DNA from: Bacillota bacterium
Lineage (GTDB): Bacteria; Bacillota; DTU025; MWDF01
Assembly: GCA_029565935.1 (NCBI GenBank)
Contig: JAKQNF010000004.1
Location: 1-39,821 of the forward strand
DNA: 39,821 nt
Direction: 5' to 3'
Below, piece by piece: positions 13,968 through 22,824 of this stretch (the stretch's first letter is position 1; each line of letters begins with the position of its first letter). Position numbers and translations under genes: made by a program. A model generated the notes under the pieces. The model was given only the letters and a program-made list of their open reading frames with translations. It was not told the origin of the DNA and made no database searches.

Positions 13968-13996
13968 ATTATACAACCATACTTTAAGGCTAGCAA
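13968..13996 (-). promoter_or_regulatory. Promoter of the thiamine-precursor uptake operon
   Basis: TTGCTA (13996-13991), a 17-base spacer and a perfect TATAAT (13973-13968) on the minus strand. The start is predicted near 13961, eight bases before the aptamer. Confidence 0.85.
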
Positions 13997-14002
13997 TGAA
14001 GC

Positions 14003-16654
14003 CTACGGCACCGATACATAGTAGACGCCGTCGATCCTCGAGCAGAGCGCGCCCAAGGCCCCGTACTCTATCACCGAGACGTCCTTGTATCCCATGAACA
14101 TAGCCCTTGCCGCCAGCGCACTAAGCAGGTTCCTCTCGTTGCCATCCTTGATCCTGGCAAGCGGCTCCGCCCCTTGGACCACAGAGCCGTCGAGCCCCCC
14201 GACGCTTATGATCAAGGAACCGGACCTGCCCTGGTAGTTACATGCTTCGATGAGCCTTTGCAGCTGTTGTATGCCGTTCTTGTAGACGGAGCCCCCCGTA
14301 GCCCCGAGCGTGATCAAAAGGGCGTCCCCGGGGACTGCCAGCAGCCCGAACTGCTCCAACATCGACGGATCGATCGGCAGCGGCTTACCTTCGCAAGGTC
14401 CGTACACCGGCATTGCTCCAACGTTGAACGTGGACCCTAACGGGGATGCTTCTTGCCCTGCTTCATCGGTCACTGCGACGAGCCCGTCCAGAAGGACGGT
14501 ACCGGTGCTTCTTATGTCGTCCTTGAATTCGACCAGGTATACCTGCTCAAGGGTGTATCTGCCGCCTCCGGCGGGCAGAGCCGCCTGGTACTCTTTCCAT
14601 CCTAGTCCTGAGAGCCTGCCGAAATCCAGGAACTGCCTTTCGTTGTTCTCGTCCCGGATGTTCGCCCTTAGCCAATGACCGGCCGCAAGGTCGGCATTCG
14701 CCATTATGCGAAGCTCCGTGGATCCTTCGGGTATCATGATGCGATCAATGGGTTTTATATACACCGCCCTTATTCCCGGCCCGCTGAAATCGTACGAGAT
14801 CCCTATCGCATCCCTGCCGTCGGAAGATACGCCCGACATGCCTACGAGCGCTCCTTCTGGCGCCGAGGCCGGCACCCATCCTGACGCATCGTCCATGCCG
14901 CTTATGAGCGTAATGCCCGTCATGTAGGCCCTTCCCAGCCCGATAGGGCTAATCTCCTCGCGGGATATGAGCCTGTCGCCGAAATAGAAAGAGATGCCCT
15001 TCAGATCCCCGATGCCCTTTAGGGCGTCGGCCAAAAACAACCCCGTGGTCGTCTCAGCCCTGCCTAGATCGCCTTCCGCGACCGCCTTAAGCCCGGCCGC
15101 CGGCATGCTCAGAGGCCTTCCAGCCCCGTCAGATATCGCGGCTGAGAAGCTCAGCCCGTCTGCGGTCAGCATCATCGACATTATGGAAGCACCGGCCGGC
15201 TCCGATGCGGCCAGCATCCTGTAAGTCAGCCTGCGGGTGCCGGCATCAACTAAGATCTCCACTGGACCTGCACCGACAATGGTGAAAGTACCGTCTCCTC
15301 GGTCCAGGGCAGGACCGCTGATGGTCAGCGCCTGTACTGCCGCCGGATCAGCCCTCAAGGACAGCGAAGTGCCGGAGATTACGACTGGCAGATCTTGGAT
15401 GATCCCGCCGTAAGCTTTACCGGGAGCGGAGAGCTTCTCTTGCGGCGGAATCTCGAAGCTGTCCCCGTACGGCGGTGAGGCTATAAGGGAAGGAAGGCCT
15501 TCCATAACGATTAACCCTTCGTTCTTAACCCCGACCGAATAGCTTACTTTCCGGTCGGTCCCGTTTGAGCCGACCAACCTGACCGGTCCGTCGCCGCCGT
15601 CCGCGACGAGCTGCGTCGAGCCTCCGCCGTCTAAATTTAGCGCATCCCTTGCGCCGAGCCTTACCATCAAGTCGGCGGCTTCGTCCAATGTCATCCCGAT
15701 GGAATCATCGCTCCTTCCCTCAACCGCGACGAGGAGGAGCTTGCTGCCCCAGGTGACGCCCGCGATGGTCCTGGGGGCCCTCTGGTTTCCGGAGATGCTC
15801 GTGAAGGATCTCAGCCCCTGGGCCTTTACTCCTGTCTCTAGCAGCACCGGCTTGCCGGAGAACGCGCTGTCCATCGGATAGGGAGGGAAGAGGTCGAATT
15901 CGAACCTAACTGTTTCTCCCTGCAGAAGTCCGAGCACGAAGGCCGCCTTGGCGCCCGTAGCCACCAGCTCGAACTCGAAGGTCGCATCCAGGAAACCAGG
16001 GCTCGTCGCCGACCCTGATGAGTCGGTGCTCGACACGGCCGTGACAACGTTCGCGGAGAACAACGCCACGGCAGCGTTAGGCGGATATCTCCGCACTGAC
16101 CTCATATCGTTGTAAAGGACCGCGTCCGAGCTTCCGACGGAGAACTCGTTAAGGGCGGATATGCCAAGCGAGGAACCGTCCGATCTCACCAGCTTTGAAG
16201 CCCACGTAAAGCGGCCTATGTACCCCTCGCCGCCCGCGGGTAAGCAAAGTGTCGCGAAATCCTGGTCCCTCCTCGGAGAACGAACCATCGTCCCGTCAGA
16301 GACTGCCATCGAGAGGGGAAATCCTGTCGGTACGTCGAAGAAGTCCCCGTTGACCGCGGCCAGAAGCCCGTTCTGGCGCACCGTGTCCATGACGCTCGCC
16401 GGCACGTCCATCCATTGCCCCGCAATGAACGGCCCTACTTTGAGCCCGGATGATGTCGTATCGACCGATATGACAGCGTACCTGAGCCACCCGTCCCTGC
16501 TCAATTCGGTTACGGTCCTGATTTCAACGCCGGGCGCGAGCAAATACGACCTGGACGCTTCTATGCCCGTGGCGGCAGAGCAGGCGATCGGCAGACAAAG
16601 CATGAGGAAGACGGCCAGGAACAATTTACCGGGATGTCTTGGAGGTATGGACAT
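14003..16654 (-). CDS. Large exported phosphodiester glycosidase (NAGPA/DUF2233-like) protein
   Basis: The protein has 883 residues. ATG 16654 was chosen because AAGGAG precedes it and a signal peptide follows directly (LFLAVFLMLCLPIACSA). Residues about 60-360 match the phosphodiester glycosidase domain, with AAVNGDFFDVPTG (residues 99-111) and the signature LNLDGGGSTQLV (339-350). That domain removes N-acetylglucosamine or similar groups from phosphodiesters, and in bacteria is found in wall or polysaccharide turnover proteins. The remaining 500 residues are unassigned: they contain a beta-rich region with a jelly-roll look near 690-770 (WLRANIRDENNERQF) and a C-terminal alpha/beta region ending YYVSVP. 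It is divergent from the amidohydrolase gene, with only 61 bases between starts. Confidence 0.82.
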   Translation of the reverse strand: MSIPPRHPGKLFLAVFLMLCLPIACSAATGIEASRSYLLAPGVEIRTVTELSRDGWLRYAVISVDTTSSGLKVGPFIAGQWMDVPASVMDTVRQNGLLAAVNGDFFDVPTGFPLSMAVSDGTMVRSPRRDQDFATLCLPAGGEGYIGRFTWASKLVRSDGSSLGISALNEFSVGSSDAVLYNDMRSVRRYPPNAAVALFSANVVTAVSSTDSSGSATSPGFLDATFEFELVATGAKAAFVLGLLQGETVRFEFDLFPPYPMDSAFSGKPVLLETGVKAQGLRSFTSISGNQRAPRTIAGVTWGSKLLLVAVEGRSDDSIGMTLDEAADLMVRLGARDALNLDGGGSTQLVADGGDGPVRLVGSNGTDRKVSYSVGVKNEGLIVMEGLPSLIASPPYGDSFEIPPQEKLSAPGKAYGGIIQDLPVVISGTSLSLRADPAAVQALTISGPALDRGDGTFTIVGAGPVEILVDAGTRRLTYRMLAASEPAGASIMSMMLTADGLSFSAAISDGAGRPLSMPAAGLKAVAEGDLGRAETTTGLFLADALKGIGDLKGISFYFGDRLISREEISPIGLGRAYMTGITLISGMDDASGWVPASAPEGALVGMSGVSSDGRDAIGISYDFSGPGIRAVYIKPIDRIMIPEGSTELRIMANADLAAGHWLRANIRDENNERQFLDFGRLSGLGWKEYQAALPAGGGRYTLEQVYLVEFKDDIRSTGTVLLDGLVAVTDEAGQEASPLGSTFNVGAMPVYGPCEGKPLPIDPSMLEQFGLLAVPGDALLITLGATGGSVYKNGIQQLQRLIEACNYQGRSGSLIISVGGLDGSVVQGAEPLARIKDGNERNLLSALAARAMFMGYKDVSVIEYGALGALCSRIDGVYYVSVP

Positions 16655-16715
16655 AGGACGCTCCTTTTCCATGTTGTAATATGTATTTAGTTTAGCACGC
16701 GTCGGAGGTGTAGGA

Positions 16716-18290
16716 ATGGCAAGGCTGTTATTGAAGAACGGGAGGATTTTCGTGGGCAGGCCCGGCACCGGTTTCGCCGAGGCCGCGGCTATAGCGGGCA
16801 GGAGGATAGTCGCGGTTGGCAGCCTGGAGGAGGTCGAGAACGTGGCGGGCGGTTTCGAGGTGGTCGACCTTGCTGGCGGTGTAGCCGTACCTGCCTTCTG
16901 CGACAGCCACATCCACCTGCTTACTTACGGCCAGAACCTTTCAGGCGTGCAGCTCTTCGGGGCAAAAAGCCCTGAGGAGGCCGCGACGAGGGTCGCCCTA
17001 AGGGCGCAGATCGCAAGGCCGGGATCCTGGATAACCGGCATAGGGTGGTCGAAGGAGGAGTTTAGCGACAGACGCTTCCCGACGAAGAAGCCCCTCGACA
17101 ACATATCGCCGCACAACCCGGTGGCCCTGTACAGCCGGGATTACCATACCCTGTGGCTTAACAGCGCGGCTTTGAGGATACTCGGCATAGGGAAGGACCA
17201 GGCGCTAAGGAGCGATGGTGACATACTCATCGGTGAGGACAGAGAACCGGAAGGAGTGCTCCTGGAACACGCCGCCAAGGAGGCTTTCGCAAGGATACCC
17301 CAGCAGTCCGACGTGGGCAAGATGGCTGCGCTCGACGCGGCCTTCGGCAGGCTTTACTCCCTTGGGGTGCTCTCGGCCCACAACATGGACTCCGACGGTG
17401 ACATGGACCTCTTCTCGAGGATGGACGAAGAGGGAAGGCTAGGAATAAGAGTAGTCGCCTACATAGGCTCCAAAGCCCTCGACGATGCCATGGCCGTGGG
17501 ATTGCACACAGGAGGGCCAGGAGGGCTAAGGCTCAGGTTCGGCGGACTGAAGCTGATAAAGGACGGCACCCTAGGCTCCCAGACGGCGATGATGATAGAT
17601 CCCTACGAGGCCAGCACGGCCAAGGGCATGGACTTGATGCCAGAAGCGCAGCTTAACGAGCTCATCAAGAGGGCGAACGATAGGGGCATAGGAGTCGCGG
17701 TCCATGCGATAGGCGATGCCGCCAACAGGGAAGTGCTAGATGCGTTCTCCAAGTCCGGCAGGCAGGAGAAATGGCTGGTCAACAGGATGGAGCACGTACA
17801 ACTGCTCAGCGAGGAGGATCTGCCGCGACCGGCGGCGCTTGGACTTGCGTCCTCTATGCAGCCGGTTCATATGGAAGGGGACATCGGGCCGGCTGAGATG
17901 GTGTGGGGTGGAAGGTGCCGCTTCGCCTACGCGATGAAGAGCCTTCAGCGCAGCGGCTCGCCTTTGCTCTTCGGATCGGATGCGCCGGTAGCGGACCCGA
18001 ACCCGCTGCTAGGCATATATCACGCGGTAACCAGGAAATGCTCGGATGGAAAACCTGAGAGGGGCTGGTATCCAGAGGAAAGGCTGACAGTAGAGGAGGC
18101 CGTCAGGGCCTATACGTGGAATCCCTCCGAGCTGTACAAAGAGCATGGCGAAAGGGGAAGCATCGAACCAGGTAAGCTGGCCGACATCGCGGTATTGGAC
18201 GAGGACATCTTCTCGTGCCACAAGGACAGGATAAGGAAGGCCAAGGTCACAGTTACGATGATGGAGGGCGACATAGTATACAGGGTTTGA
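16716..18290 (+). CDS. YtcJ-like metal-dependent amidohydrolase (amidohydrolase_3)
   Basis: The protein has 524 residues with GGAGGTG before ATG 16716. The amidohydrolase-superfamily TIM barrel is shown by FCDSHIHLL (metal-binding His65 and His67), the region around VAVHAIGDAANREVLDAF with another metal ligand, and LLFGSDAPVADPNPLLGIYH, which carries the catalytic aspartate and is typical of the YtcJ group. The N-terminal LLLKNGRIFVG and the C-terminal EPGKLADIAVLDEDIF strands form the small beta sandwich. Most YtcJ-type enzymes have unknown substrates, probably N-acyl or amide compounds; the protein should be cytoplasmic. It is likely to start its own transcription unit. Confidence 0.9.
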   Translation: MARLLLKNGRIFVGRPGTGFAEAAAIAGRRIVAVGSLEEVENVAGGFEVVDLAGGVAVPAFCDSHIHLLTYGQNLSGVQLFGAKSPEEAATRVALRAQIARPGSWITGIGWSKEEFSDRRFPTKKPLDNISPHNPVALYSRDYHTLWLNSAALRILGIGKDQALRSDGDILIGEDREPEGVLLEHAAKEAFARIPQQSDVGKMAALDAAFGRLYSLGVLSAHNMDSDGDMDLFSRMDEEGRLGIRVVAYIGSKALDDAMAVGLHTGGPGGLRLRFGGLKLIKDGTLGSQTAMMIDPYEASTAKGMDLMPEAQLNELIKRANDRGIGVAVHAIGDAANREVLDAFSKSGRQEKWLVNRMEHVQLLSEEDLPRPAALGLASSMQPVHMEGDIGPAEMVWGGRCRFAYAMKSLQRSGSPLLFGSDAPVADPNPLLGIYHAVTRKCSDGKPERGWYPEERLTVEEAVRAYTWNPSELYKEHGERGSIEPGKLADIAVLDEDIFSCHKDRIRKAKVTVTMMEGDIVYRV

Positions 18291-18297
18291 CGCATCC

Positions 18298-18338
18298 TTG
18301 CCATGACGGGCTGGCCGGGTTAGAATACGGATATTCTA
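18298..18338 (+). promoter_or_regulatory. Promoter with overlapping palindrome ahead of the ABC-F gene
   Basis: TTGCCA (18298-18303), a 17-base spacer and TAGAAT (18321-18326) form a good promoter. The -10 box is part of an inverted repeat TAGAATA-CGGA-TATTCTA (18321-18338), a possible operator across the transcription start near 18333. Confidence 0.6.
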
Positions 18339-18464
18339 GGATTCTGGAGGATCTCATACCGGTGCGCAAGTAACCACTTCATAAAAGATTGGAAATTCCC
18401 GTCGGACCCGACGGGAACCGTTCTATGGCCCGGGGCACCTGATACCCCGGGGGAGGTGGTAATA
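18339..18464 (+). promoter_or_regulatory. Structured leader of the ABC-F gene (possible attenuator)
   Basis: The leader contains a perfect 9- to 10-base stem TTCCCGTCGG/CCGACGGGAA (18396-18417) and a second stem CCCGGGG (18429-18435) with CCCCGGG (18445-18451) whose right arm touches the SD (GGGAGG). Upstream, GGAGG at 18346-18350 precedes a possible three-codon ORF, GTG CGC AAG TAA (18361-18372), at rather long spacing. Antibiotic-resistance ABC-F genes often have such leaders; here the role is a guess. Confidence 0.4.
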
Positions 18465-20027
18465 GTGCTTGCATTCAAAATTACGGGAATCGACTTTTCA
18501 TATGGGGCGAGGAAGCTCTTGAAGATAGGGTCTTTGTCCGCCTACTTCGATGAGAGGATAGGGCTGGTCGGCCCCAACGGATCCGGCAAGAGTACGCTGC
18601 TTGACATCATAGCCGGCCTTGCTGACGGTCATCCCGGAAAGGTCGAGGCGTACTTGCCCATATCATATTTCCGCCAGTCCGGAAGGCCGGCTATGAAGCC
18701 TTCGGGGCGGATGCTGTCATACTTCGAGGCCAGTGAAGGACTGGCAAACCCCAGCGGGGGAGAGGAGACGAGGCTCAAGCTTGCTTCGGCCTTCACGCCC
18801 GGGGAGGGTGTGCTGCTACTTGACGAGCCTACCTCAGACCTTGACCTTGACGGAATCATGCTGCTGAGGGAGGCGATCTCAAGATGGAGGGGCACCGTGG
18901 TCCTCGTGACGCATGACGCGGCGCTGATGTCAGAAACGTGCGACAGGGTAATCAGCATCCAGGACGCATCCCTGTCCGACTTCCGCGGGGGTTATGAGGA
19001 ATGGACAGCATATGAGCGATCGGTCAAAGAGAGCGCCGCAAGGCGCTACGAGGAGTACCTTGCCGAAAGGAGGAGGCTGCTGGAAGCTTCGAGGCAGATG
19101 ATGGCCCGCGCGCATTCAGTCAAGGAAACGCCCTCTAGGATGGGCCGCTCGGAAGCAAGGCTGCACAGAAGGAGCGCGGGCAAGATATCCGAGAAGCTCG
19201 CAAGGGGCGCCAAGGCGGTAATATCACGGCTCGAAAGGTTGGAGCGCGTACCGCGTCCGATGCCGGACAGGGAGCTTGCGATGGCATTTCGCAGACCTTC
19301 CGTGGACCTTCCCAGGTTCATCGTGTCTGTCAACGACCTTAATCTCGAAGTGCCTGGCAAGCCTCTGTTGGACGGTGCCTCGTTCGACCTGCCCACGGGA
19401 ACGAAGACGTGCCTTCTCGGACCCAACGGCTGCGGGAAGACGACTTTGGTGAAACTGCTGGTGGATAGGGAGAGAGGGCCGGTCGGCAAGGGGATTAAAC
19501 TAGGGACGATGAGTCAGGACCTCACCGAGTTAGATGGCGAATCATCCGCTCTTGCAAATTGCGTGGCGGGAGGCTCATTAAGCGACCAGTCTGCGCGTAC
19601 CGTGCTGGCGAGGCTTGGCATAAGGGGTGATATGGCGTTCACGCCAGTTGGCATGATGTCCGGGGGTGAGAGGATGAAAGTAGCGCTTGCAAGGCTCATG
19701 CTCTCGGATGTCGATATGCTCCTGCTGGACGAGCCAACCAACCATATGGACATAGAATCTGCTTGCGCCCTTTCGGAAGTGCTTTCGGCGTGGCCCGGCA
19801 CGCTGCTTATGGTGAGCCACGACAGGGCTCTCATCGACGCAGTGTCGGACAGGATCCTAATATGGGAAGGAACGTCGCTCAGGTGCTACGAGGGGAACTG
19901 GTCGGACTATGAGCAATCCAAGCTCATGTCTGATGAGACGGTGATGAGGCTGGCTTCCGATCTAGCGAGGGCGGAAGAGGCGTATAAAGCGACCGAAAAA
20001 GGGGATGGCATCACTTCCATCCCCTAG
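18465..20027 (+). CDS. ABC-F ATPase, possibly ribosome-protection type
   Basis: The protein has 520 residues from GTG 18465, which has GGGAGGT at ideal spacing; an upstream GTG at 18456 lies inside that SD. Two nucleotide-binding domains are present without membrane segments: Walker A GPNGSGKST (36-44), signature PSGGEETRL and LLLDEPTSDLDLD in the first; GPNGCGKTT, SGGERMKVALARL and LLLDEPTNHMD in the second. The inter-domain linker (PSRMGRSEARLHRRSAGK, then AKAVISRLERLE) resembles that of the Vga/Lsa/VmlR group, which displaces antibiotics from the ribosome. The structured leader fits inducible resistance. A general translation-factor role is equally possible without experimental data. Confidence 0.85.
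   Translation: MLAFKITGIDFSYGARKLLKIGSLSAYFDERIGLVGPNGSGKSTLLDIIAGLADGHPGKVEAYLPISYFRQSGRPAMKPSGRMLSYFEASEGLANPSGGEETRLKLASAFTPGEGVLLLDEPTSDLDLDGIMLLREAISRWRGTVVLVTHDAALMSETCDRVISIQDASLSDFRGGYEEWTAYERSVKESAARRYEEYLAERRRLLEASRQMMARAHSVKETPSRMGRSEARLHRRSAGKISEKLARGAKAVISRLERLERVPRPMPDRELAMAFRRPSVDLPRFIVSVNDLNLEVPGKPLLDGASFDLPTGTKTCLLGPNGCGKTTLVKLLVDRERGPVGKGIKLGTMSQDLTELDGESSALANCVAGGSLSDQSARTVLARLGIRGDMAFTPVGMMSGGERMKVALARLMLSDVDMLLLDEPTNHMDIESACALSEVLSAWPGTLLMVSHDRALIDAVSDRILIWEGTSLRCYEGNWSDYEQSKLMSDETVMRLASDLARAEEAYKATEKGDGITSIP
19996..20024 (-). terminator. Terminator of the AlaX-like gene, inside the 3' end of the ABC-F gene
   Basis: On the minus strand GGGGATGG (20024-20017) pairs with CCATCCCC (20008-20001), followed by five T (20000-19996). 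It is 26 bases after the AlaX-like stop. The convergent ABC-F gene encodes its last residues through this stem. Confidence 0.85.
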
Positions 20028-20049
20028 AACCCGGGGTACGTTCTTAAGA

Positions 20050-21270
20050 TCAGCCTATCTGCTCAAGCAGCGCCATCTTTGCTTCTTCAAGGGCGGCGGC
20101 AAGGCCTCCTAGCTTGGCGCCGCCGCCTTGTGCCATCGCCTTGTTCCCGCCACCCTTGCCTTCGAGCGACGTTATGGCGGCTTTGAAGACGGCGCTCGCA
20201 TCCAGTCCCAGGTCCTGCGAACGCGCCACGACGAGGTATGCGGTATCCGGGCCGCTTGCTCCTATGGCCGCCGCAGTGGACGGATTGGAGACCAGCTTCA
20301 GGGCGAACTGCTTGGCGAAGTCCATGCCGCCCTGGCCCGCATCGTATACGATGACCTTCACGCCCGATACTCGCTCGGCCTCATCCCATATCCTGGCCGA
20401 ATCATATTCCATTAGCCTGGTCGAGGCCTCCTGCAGGGACTTCTTCGATTCCTTGAGCTGGCTAAGGATCCGACCGACCTGCGATTCGAGTTCCATCGGA
20501 TGGATCGAAAGGGACGTGGCCGCGCTCGCCAGCTGCTTGTTCTTCCTCCTGTAGTCCGCAAGGGCCCTCCCACCGCAAAGAACCTCTATCCTCACCTTGC
20601 CCTTGGCCCTGTCTATGCGGGTGATCTTGACCAGCCCTATCTCACCGGTCCTTGAGACGTGTGTGCCGCCGCAAGGGCAGTTGTCGAAGCCTTCGACCGA
20701 TACTATGCGGATGTCGGAATCTACCTTGGGTACTTTCCTGAGCTCGTACGAGGCGAGCTTCGCATCATCTACGAACTCCGCTCTCACCGGCACGTCTAAG
20801 AACACTATGGAGTTGGCAAGGTCCTCGGCCTGGTCGGCCTGCGACTCGTCCAGCCTGTCGACGTCGAGGTCGACCGTGCAGTACTCCTCGCTCAAGTGGA
20901 AACCTATCGTCTCGTACCCGAAGAGCCTCTCCATGGCCGCCGAGAGTATGTGCTGGCCCGTGTGCTGCTGCATGAGGTCGAACCTGCGGGCGGAGTCTAT
21001 GAGGCAGGACACCTTTCCGGCGACCTCCTGGCCCAGGATGACCACGACCTCGCCTTGCTCATCCTCGATTACGTCGATGACGTCCACGTCGTCCACCTTG
21101 CCCCTGTCGGACGGCTGACCTCCAGATTCTGGGTAGAAGGCGTTCGGGGACAGCTTGACCTTCCAGAAGCCTGCGCCGTCCTCCTTTTCGAAGGGCCCTT
21201 CGCACGAGATGACATCGGCTTCGAATTCGCACAGCTTAGAATCATGATAGTAGAGCCTGTCCTTGGCCAA
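20050..21270 (-). CDS. AlaX-type alanyl-tRNA editing protein with DHHA1 domain
   Basis: The protein has 406 residues from a TTG start at 21270 (GGGAGGAT upstream). It matches the editing and C-terminal parts of alanyl-tRNA synthetase without the aminoacylation domain: FYPESGGQPSDRG, the zinc-binding HTGQHIL (His103, His107), then CPCGGTHVSRTGEIG with the remaining Cys/His ligands, followed by a coiled-coil region and a DHHA1 domain with the glycine-rich GGGNKAMAQGGGAK. Such proteins remove wrongly attached Ser (or Gly) from tRNA-Ala in trans. It is divergent from the YigZ gene and has its own terminator. Confidence 0.92.
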   Translation of the reverse strand: MAKDRLYYHDSKLCEFEADVISCEGPFEKEDGAGFWKVKLSPNAFYPESGGQPSDRGKVDDVDVIDVIEDEQGEVVVILGQEVAGKVSCLIDSARRFDLMQQHTGQHILSAAMERLFGYETIGFHLSEEYCTVDLDVDRLDESQADQAEDLANSIVFLDVPVRAEFVDDAKLASYELRKVPKVDSDIRIVSVEGFDNCPCGGTHVSRTGEIGLVKITRIDRAKGKVRIEVLCGGRALADYRRKNKQLASAATSLSIHPMELESQVGRILSQLKESKKSLQEASTRLMEYDSARIWDEAERVSGVKVIVYDAGQGGMDFAKQFALKLVSNPSTAAAIGASGPDTAYLVVARSQDLGLDASAVFKAAITSLEGKGGGNKAMAQGGGAKLGGLAAALEEAKMALLEQIG

Positions 21271-21334
21271 TTGTAAATCCTCCCATCCGAGTCCTGTATA
21301 ATAGTTATGATAGCTTAAAAGAAACGAGGATTAA

Positions 21335-21970
21335 ATGGACGCAAGGGAATACTTCACCCTCATGGGGCACGGCAGCTCCCTCGTCGAGGACAGGAAGAGC
21401 CGTTTCATAGGACGGGCGAAGCATGTATCGGACGAGCAGGACGCATACGAGTTCCTCGATTCCGTGAAGAAGTCCGAAAGAGGAGCGGCCCACAATGTCT
21501 ATGCCTTCTGCATAGGCAAGGACGCCGAGATAATGCGCTCCAGCGACGACGGGGAACCTTCCGGTACCTCCGGAAGGCCATGCCTGGAGGCGATAAGGGG
21601 CAGGGGGCTGACCGACTGCATGGTGGTGGTCACGAGGTATTTCGGCGGCACGCTGCTCGGTACCGGAGGGCTGGTGAGGGCCTATGGCAGCGCCGCTCGC
21701 GATGCGATCGAGGACGCCGGGGTAGGGAAGATGACGCGCTACTTACGGTATTCGCTGAACATGGGTTATGCCGAATGGAACAGACTGTCCGGCCTCCAGG
21801 ACAGGTGGGACCTCAAGGATCTCAACGTCGAGTACGGCGAGATCGTCGAGCTGTCCTTCATGGTGAGGGCGGATAGATCCGAAGGATGCATGAAGGAAAT
21901 CACCGACACGCTCTCAGGCAGAGCGGACGCCAAAGAAGACGGTGAGCACTTTTTGCTGGAGAAAGTCTGA
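21335..21970 (+). CDS. YigZ/IMPACT family protein
   Basis: The protein has 211 residues; ACGAGGA precedes ATG 21335. It shows the UPF0029/IMPACT pattern: SRFIGRAKHVSDEQDA, then AHNVYAFCIG, SDDGEPSGTSGRPCLEAI and VVVTRYFGGTLLGTGGLVRAYG, followed by a ferredoxin-like C-terminal domain. In yeast and mammals the homologue affects the GCN2 pathway; in bacteria the role is unclear. A TATAAT at 21297-21302 may be its -10 box, without a clear -35. A hairpin terminator follows at 21991. Confidence 0.9.
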   Translation: MDAREYFTLMGHGSSLVEDRKSRFIGRAKHVSDEQDAYEFLDSVKKSERGAAHNVYAFCIGKDAEIMRSSDDGEPSGTSGRPCLEAIRGRGLTDCMVVVTRYFGGTLLGTGGLVRAYGSAARDAIEDAGVGKMTRYLRYSLNMGYAEWNRLSGLQDRWDLKDLNVEYGEIVELSFMVRADRSEGCMKEITDTLSGRADAKEDGEHFLLEKV

Positions 21971-21990
21971 CGAGGTACGGACAATAAACA

Positions 21991-22012
21991 AGGGGAGGCC
22001 GATGCCTCCCCT
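21991..22012. terminator. Shared terminator of convergent genes
   Basis: AGGGGAGGC (21991-21999) pairs perfectly with GCCTCCCCT (22004-22012). It lies between the YigZ stop (21970) and the TPM-gene stop (22030). The tail is T-rich on the minus strand (TTGTTTATT) and modest on the plus strand (CGTACTTT). Confidence 0.8.
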
Positions 22013-22029
22013 CGTACTTTCTATATGGC

Positions 22030-22824
22030 TTACCAGCCTCGGCTGGCGCCTCCGCCGCCTGATCGGCCTCCACCGAAGCCACCAAAGCCTCCGCCACCCG
22101 ATCGGCCTCCGCCGAAACCGCCGAAGCCGCCGGATCGTCCGCCTCCGCCGAAACCACCGAAGCCTCGGAATCCACCGAACCCGGTGAAAGGCGGCTTGGT
22201 CCCCGAAGATGGCGGGAACTTCGAGAAAGCCTTGATCAGCCCTATTGCGATTATCAGTACGAACGCCGCTACCACGATCAGGACGATCTTGATGTAGAGC
22301 GGTATCTCCTCCTCTGCCAGAGGCTCGCCCGTTATCTCGGCCCTTATCGCCCTTACCGTGTCCGATATCGCTGCTTCGACGTTTCCGTTTTGCATAGAGG
22401 GCGTGAAATAGGTATCTAGGATGCGACCGGCCTTGGAGTCGTTGATCTCCCCCTCAAGGCCGTATCCTACCTCTATCTTTACTTTGCGCTCTTCGTTGGC
22501 GATGAGAAGCAGCACCCCATCGTCCTCGTTCTGCCTCCCGATGCCCCATGCTTCGAACAGCTCGACGGCATAGTGCTCTATATAGTCCCCATCCATCGAA
22601 GGAACGGTGACCACGGCGACTTGCGCGCTGGTCTGTTCTTGGATATCCAGGAGCTGCTGTTCTATCCTCTCCCCCGCGTCGGTATCCAGAAGCTTTGCGA
22701 AGTCGTTGAACAGCCTCGGGGGGACGGGAGGGTTCGGTACGGCGGCATAGGCATGGGCACATACGGCGAACAGGAGCGCCGCGACTAATACTAGCCCTGC
22801 TAGCCTGCCTGCTCTACGGATCAT
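22030..22824 (-). CDS. TPM-domain membrane protein with glycine-rich tail (YgcG-like)
   Basis: The protein has 264 residues; its ATG overlaps the LemA stop by one base (TAATG), indicating translational coupling. A signal peptide (residues 1-27) leads to a TPM domain: PPRLFNDFAKLLD, QTSAQVAVVTVPSMDGD, WGIGRQNEDDGVLLLIANEER and EVGYGLEG. One transmembrane helix follows at about 177-196. The tail is about 55 residues of GFGGFGGGRSGG-type repeats. The pair LemA plus TPM protein is common in bacteria and is linked to the envelope, but its function is not settled; a phosphatase activity has been reported for some TPM domains. Confidence 0.92.
   Translation of the reverse strand: MIRRAGRLAGLVLVAALLFAVCAHAYAAVPNPPVPPRLFNDFAKLLDTDAGERIEQQLLDIQEQTSAQVAVVTVPSMDGDYIEHYAVELFEAWGIGRQNEDDGVLLLIANEERKVKIEVGYGLEGEINDSKAGRILDTYFTPSMQNGNVEAAISDTVRAIRAEITGEPLAEEEIPLYIKIVLIVVAAFVLIIAIGLIKAFSKFPPSSGTKPPFTGFGGFRGFGGFGGGGRSGGFGGFGGGRSGGGGFGGFGGGRSGGGGASRGW

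Noticed and set aside
14003-16912. Longer version of the phosphodiester glycosidase starting at 16912
   Set aside because: It would overlap the amidohydrolase gene by about 200 bases; ATG 16654 has an SD and a signal peptide.
22030-22180. Tandem repeat resembling a CRISPR or satellite array
   Set aside because: The periodicity comes from Gly-Gly-Phe codon repeats of the TPM protein tail; there are no spacers.
22025-22297. Proline-rich plus-strand frame (PPKPPKPP repeats)
   Set aside because: Antisense image of the glycine-rich tail of the TPM protein.
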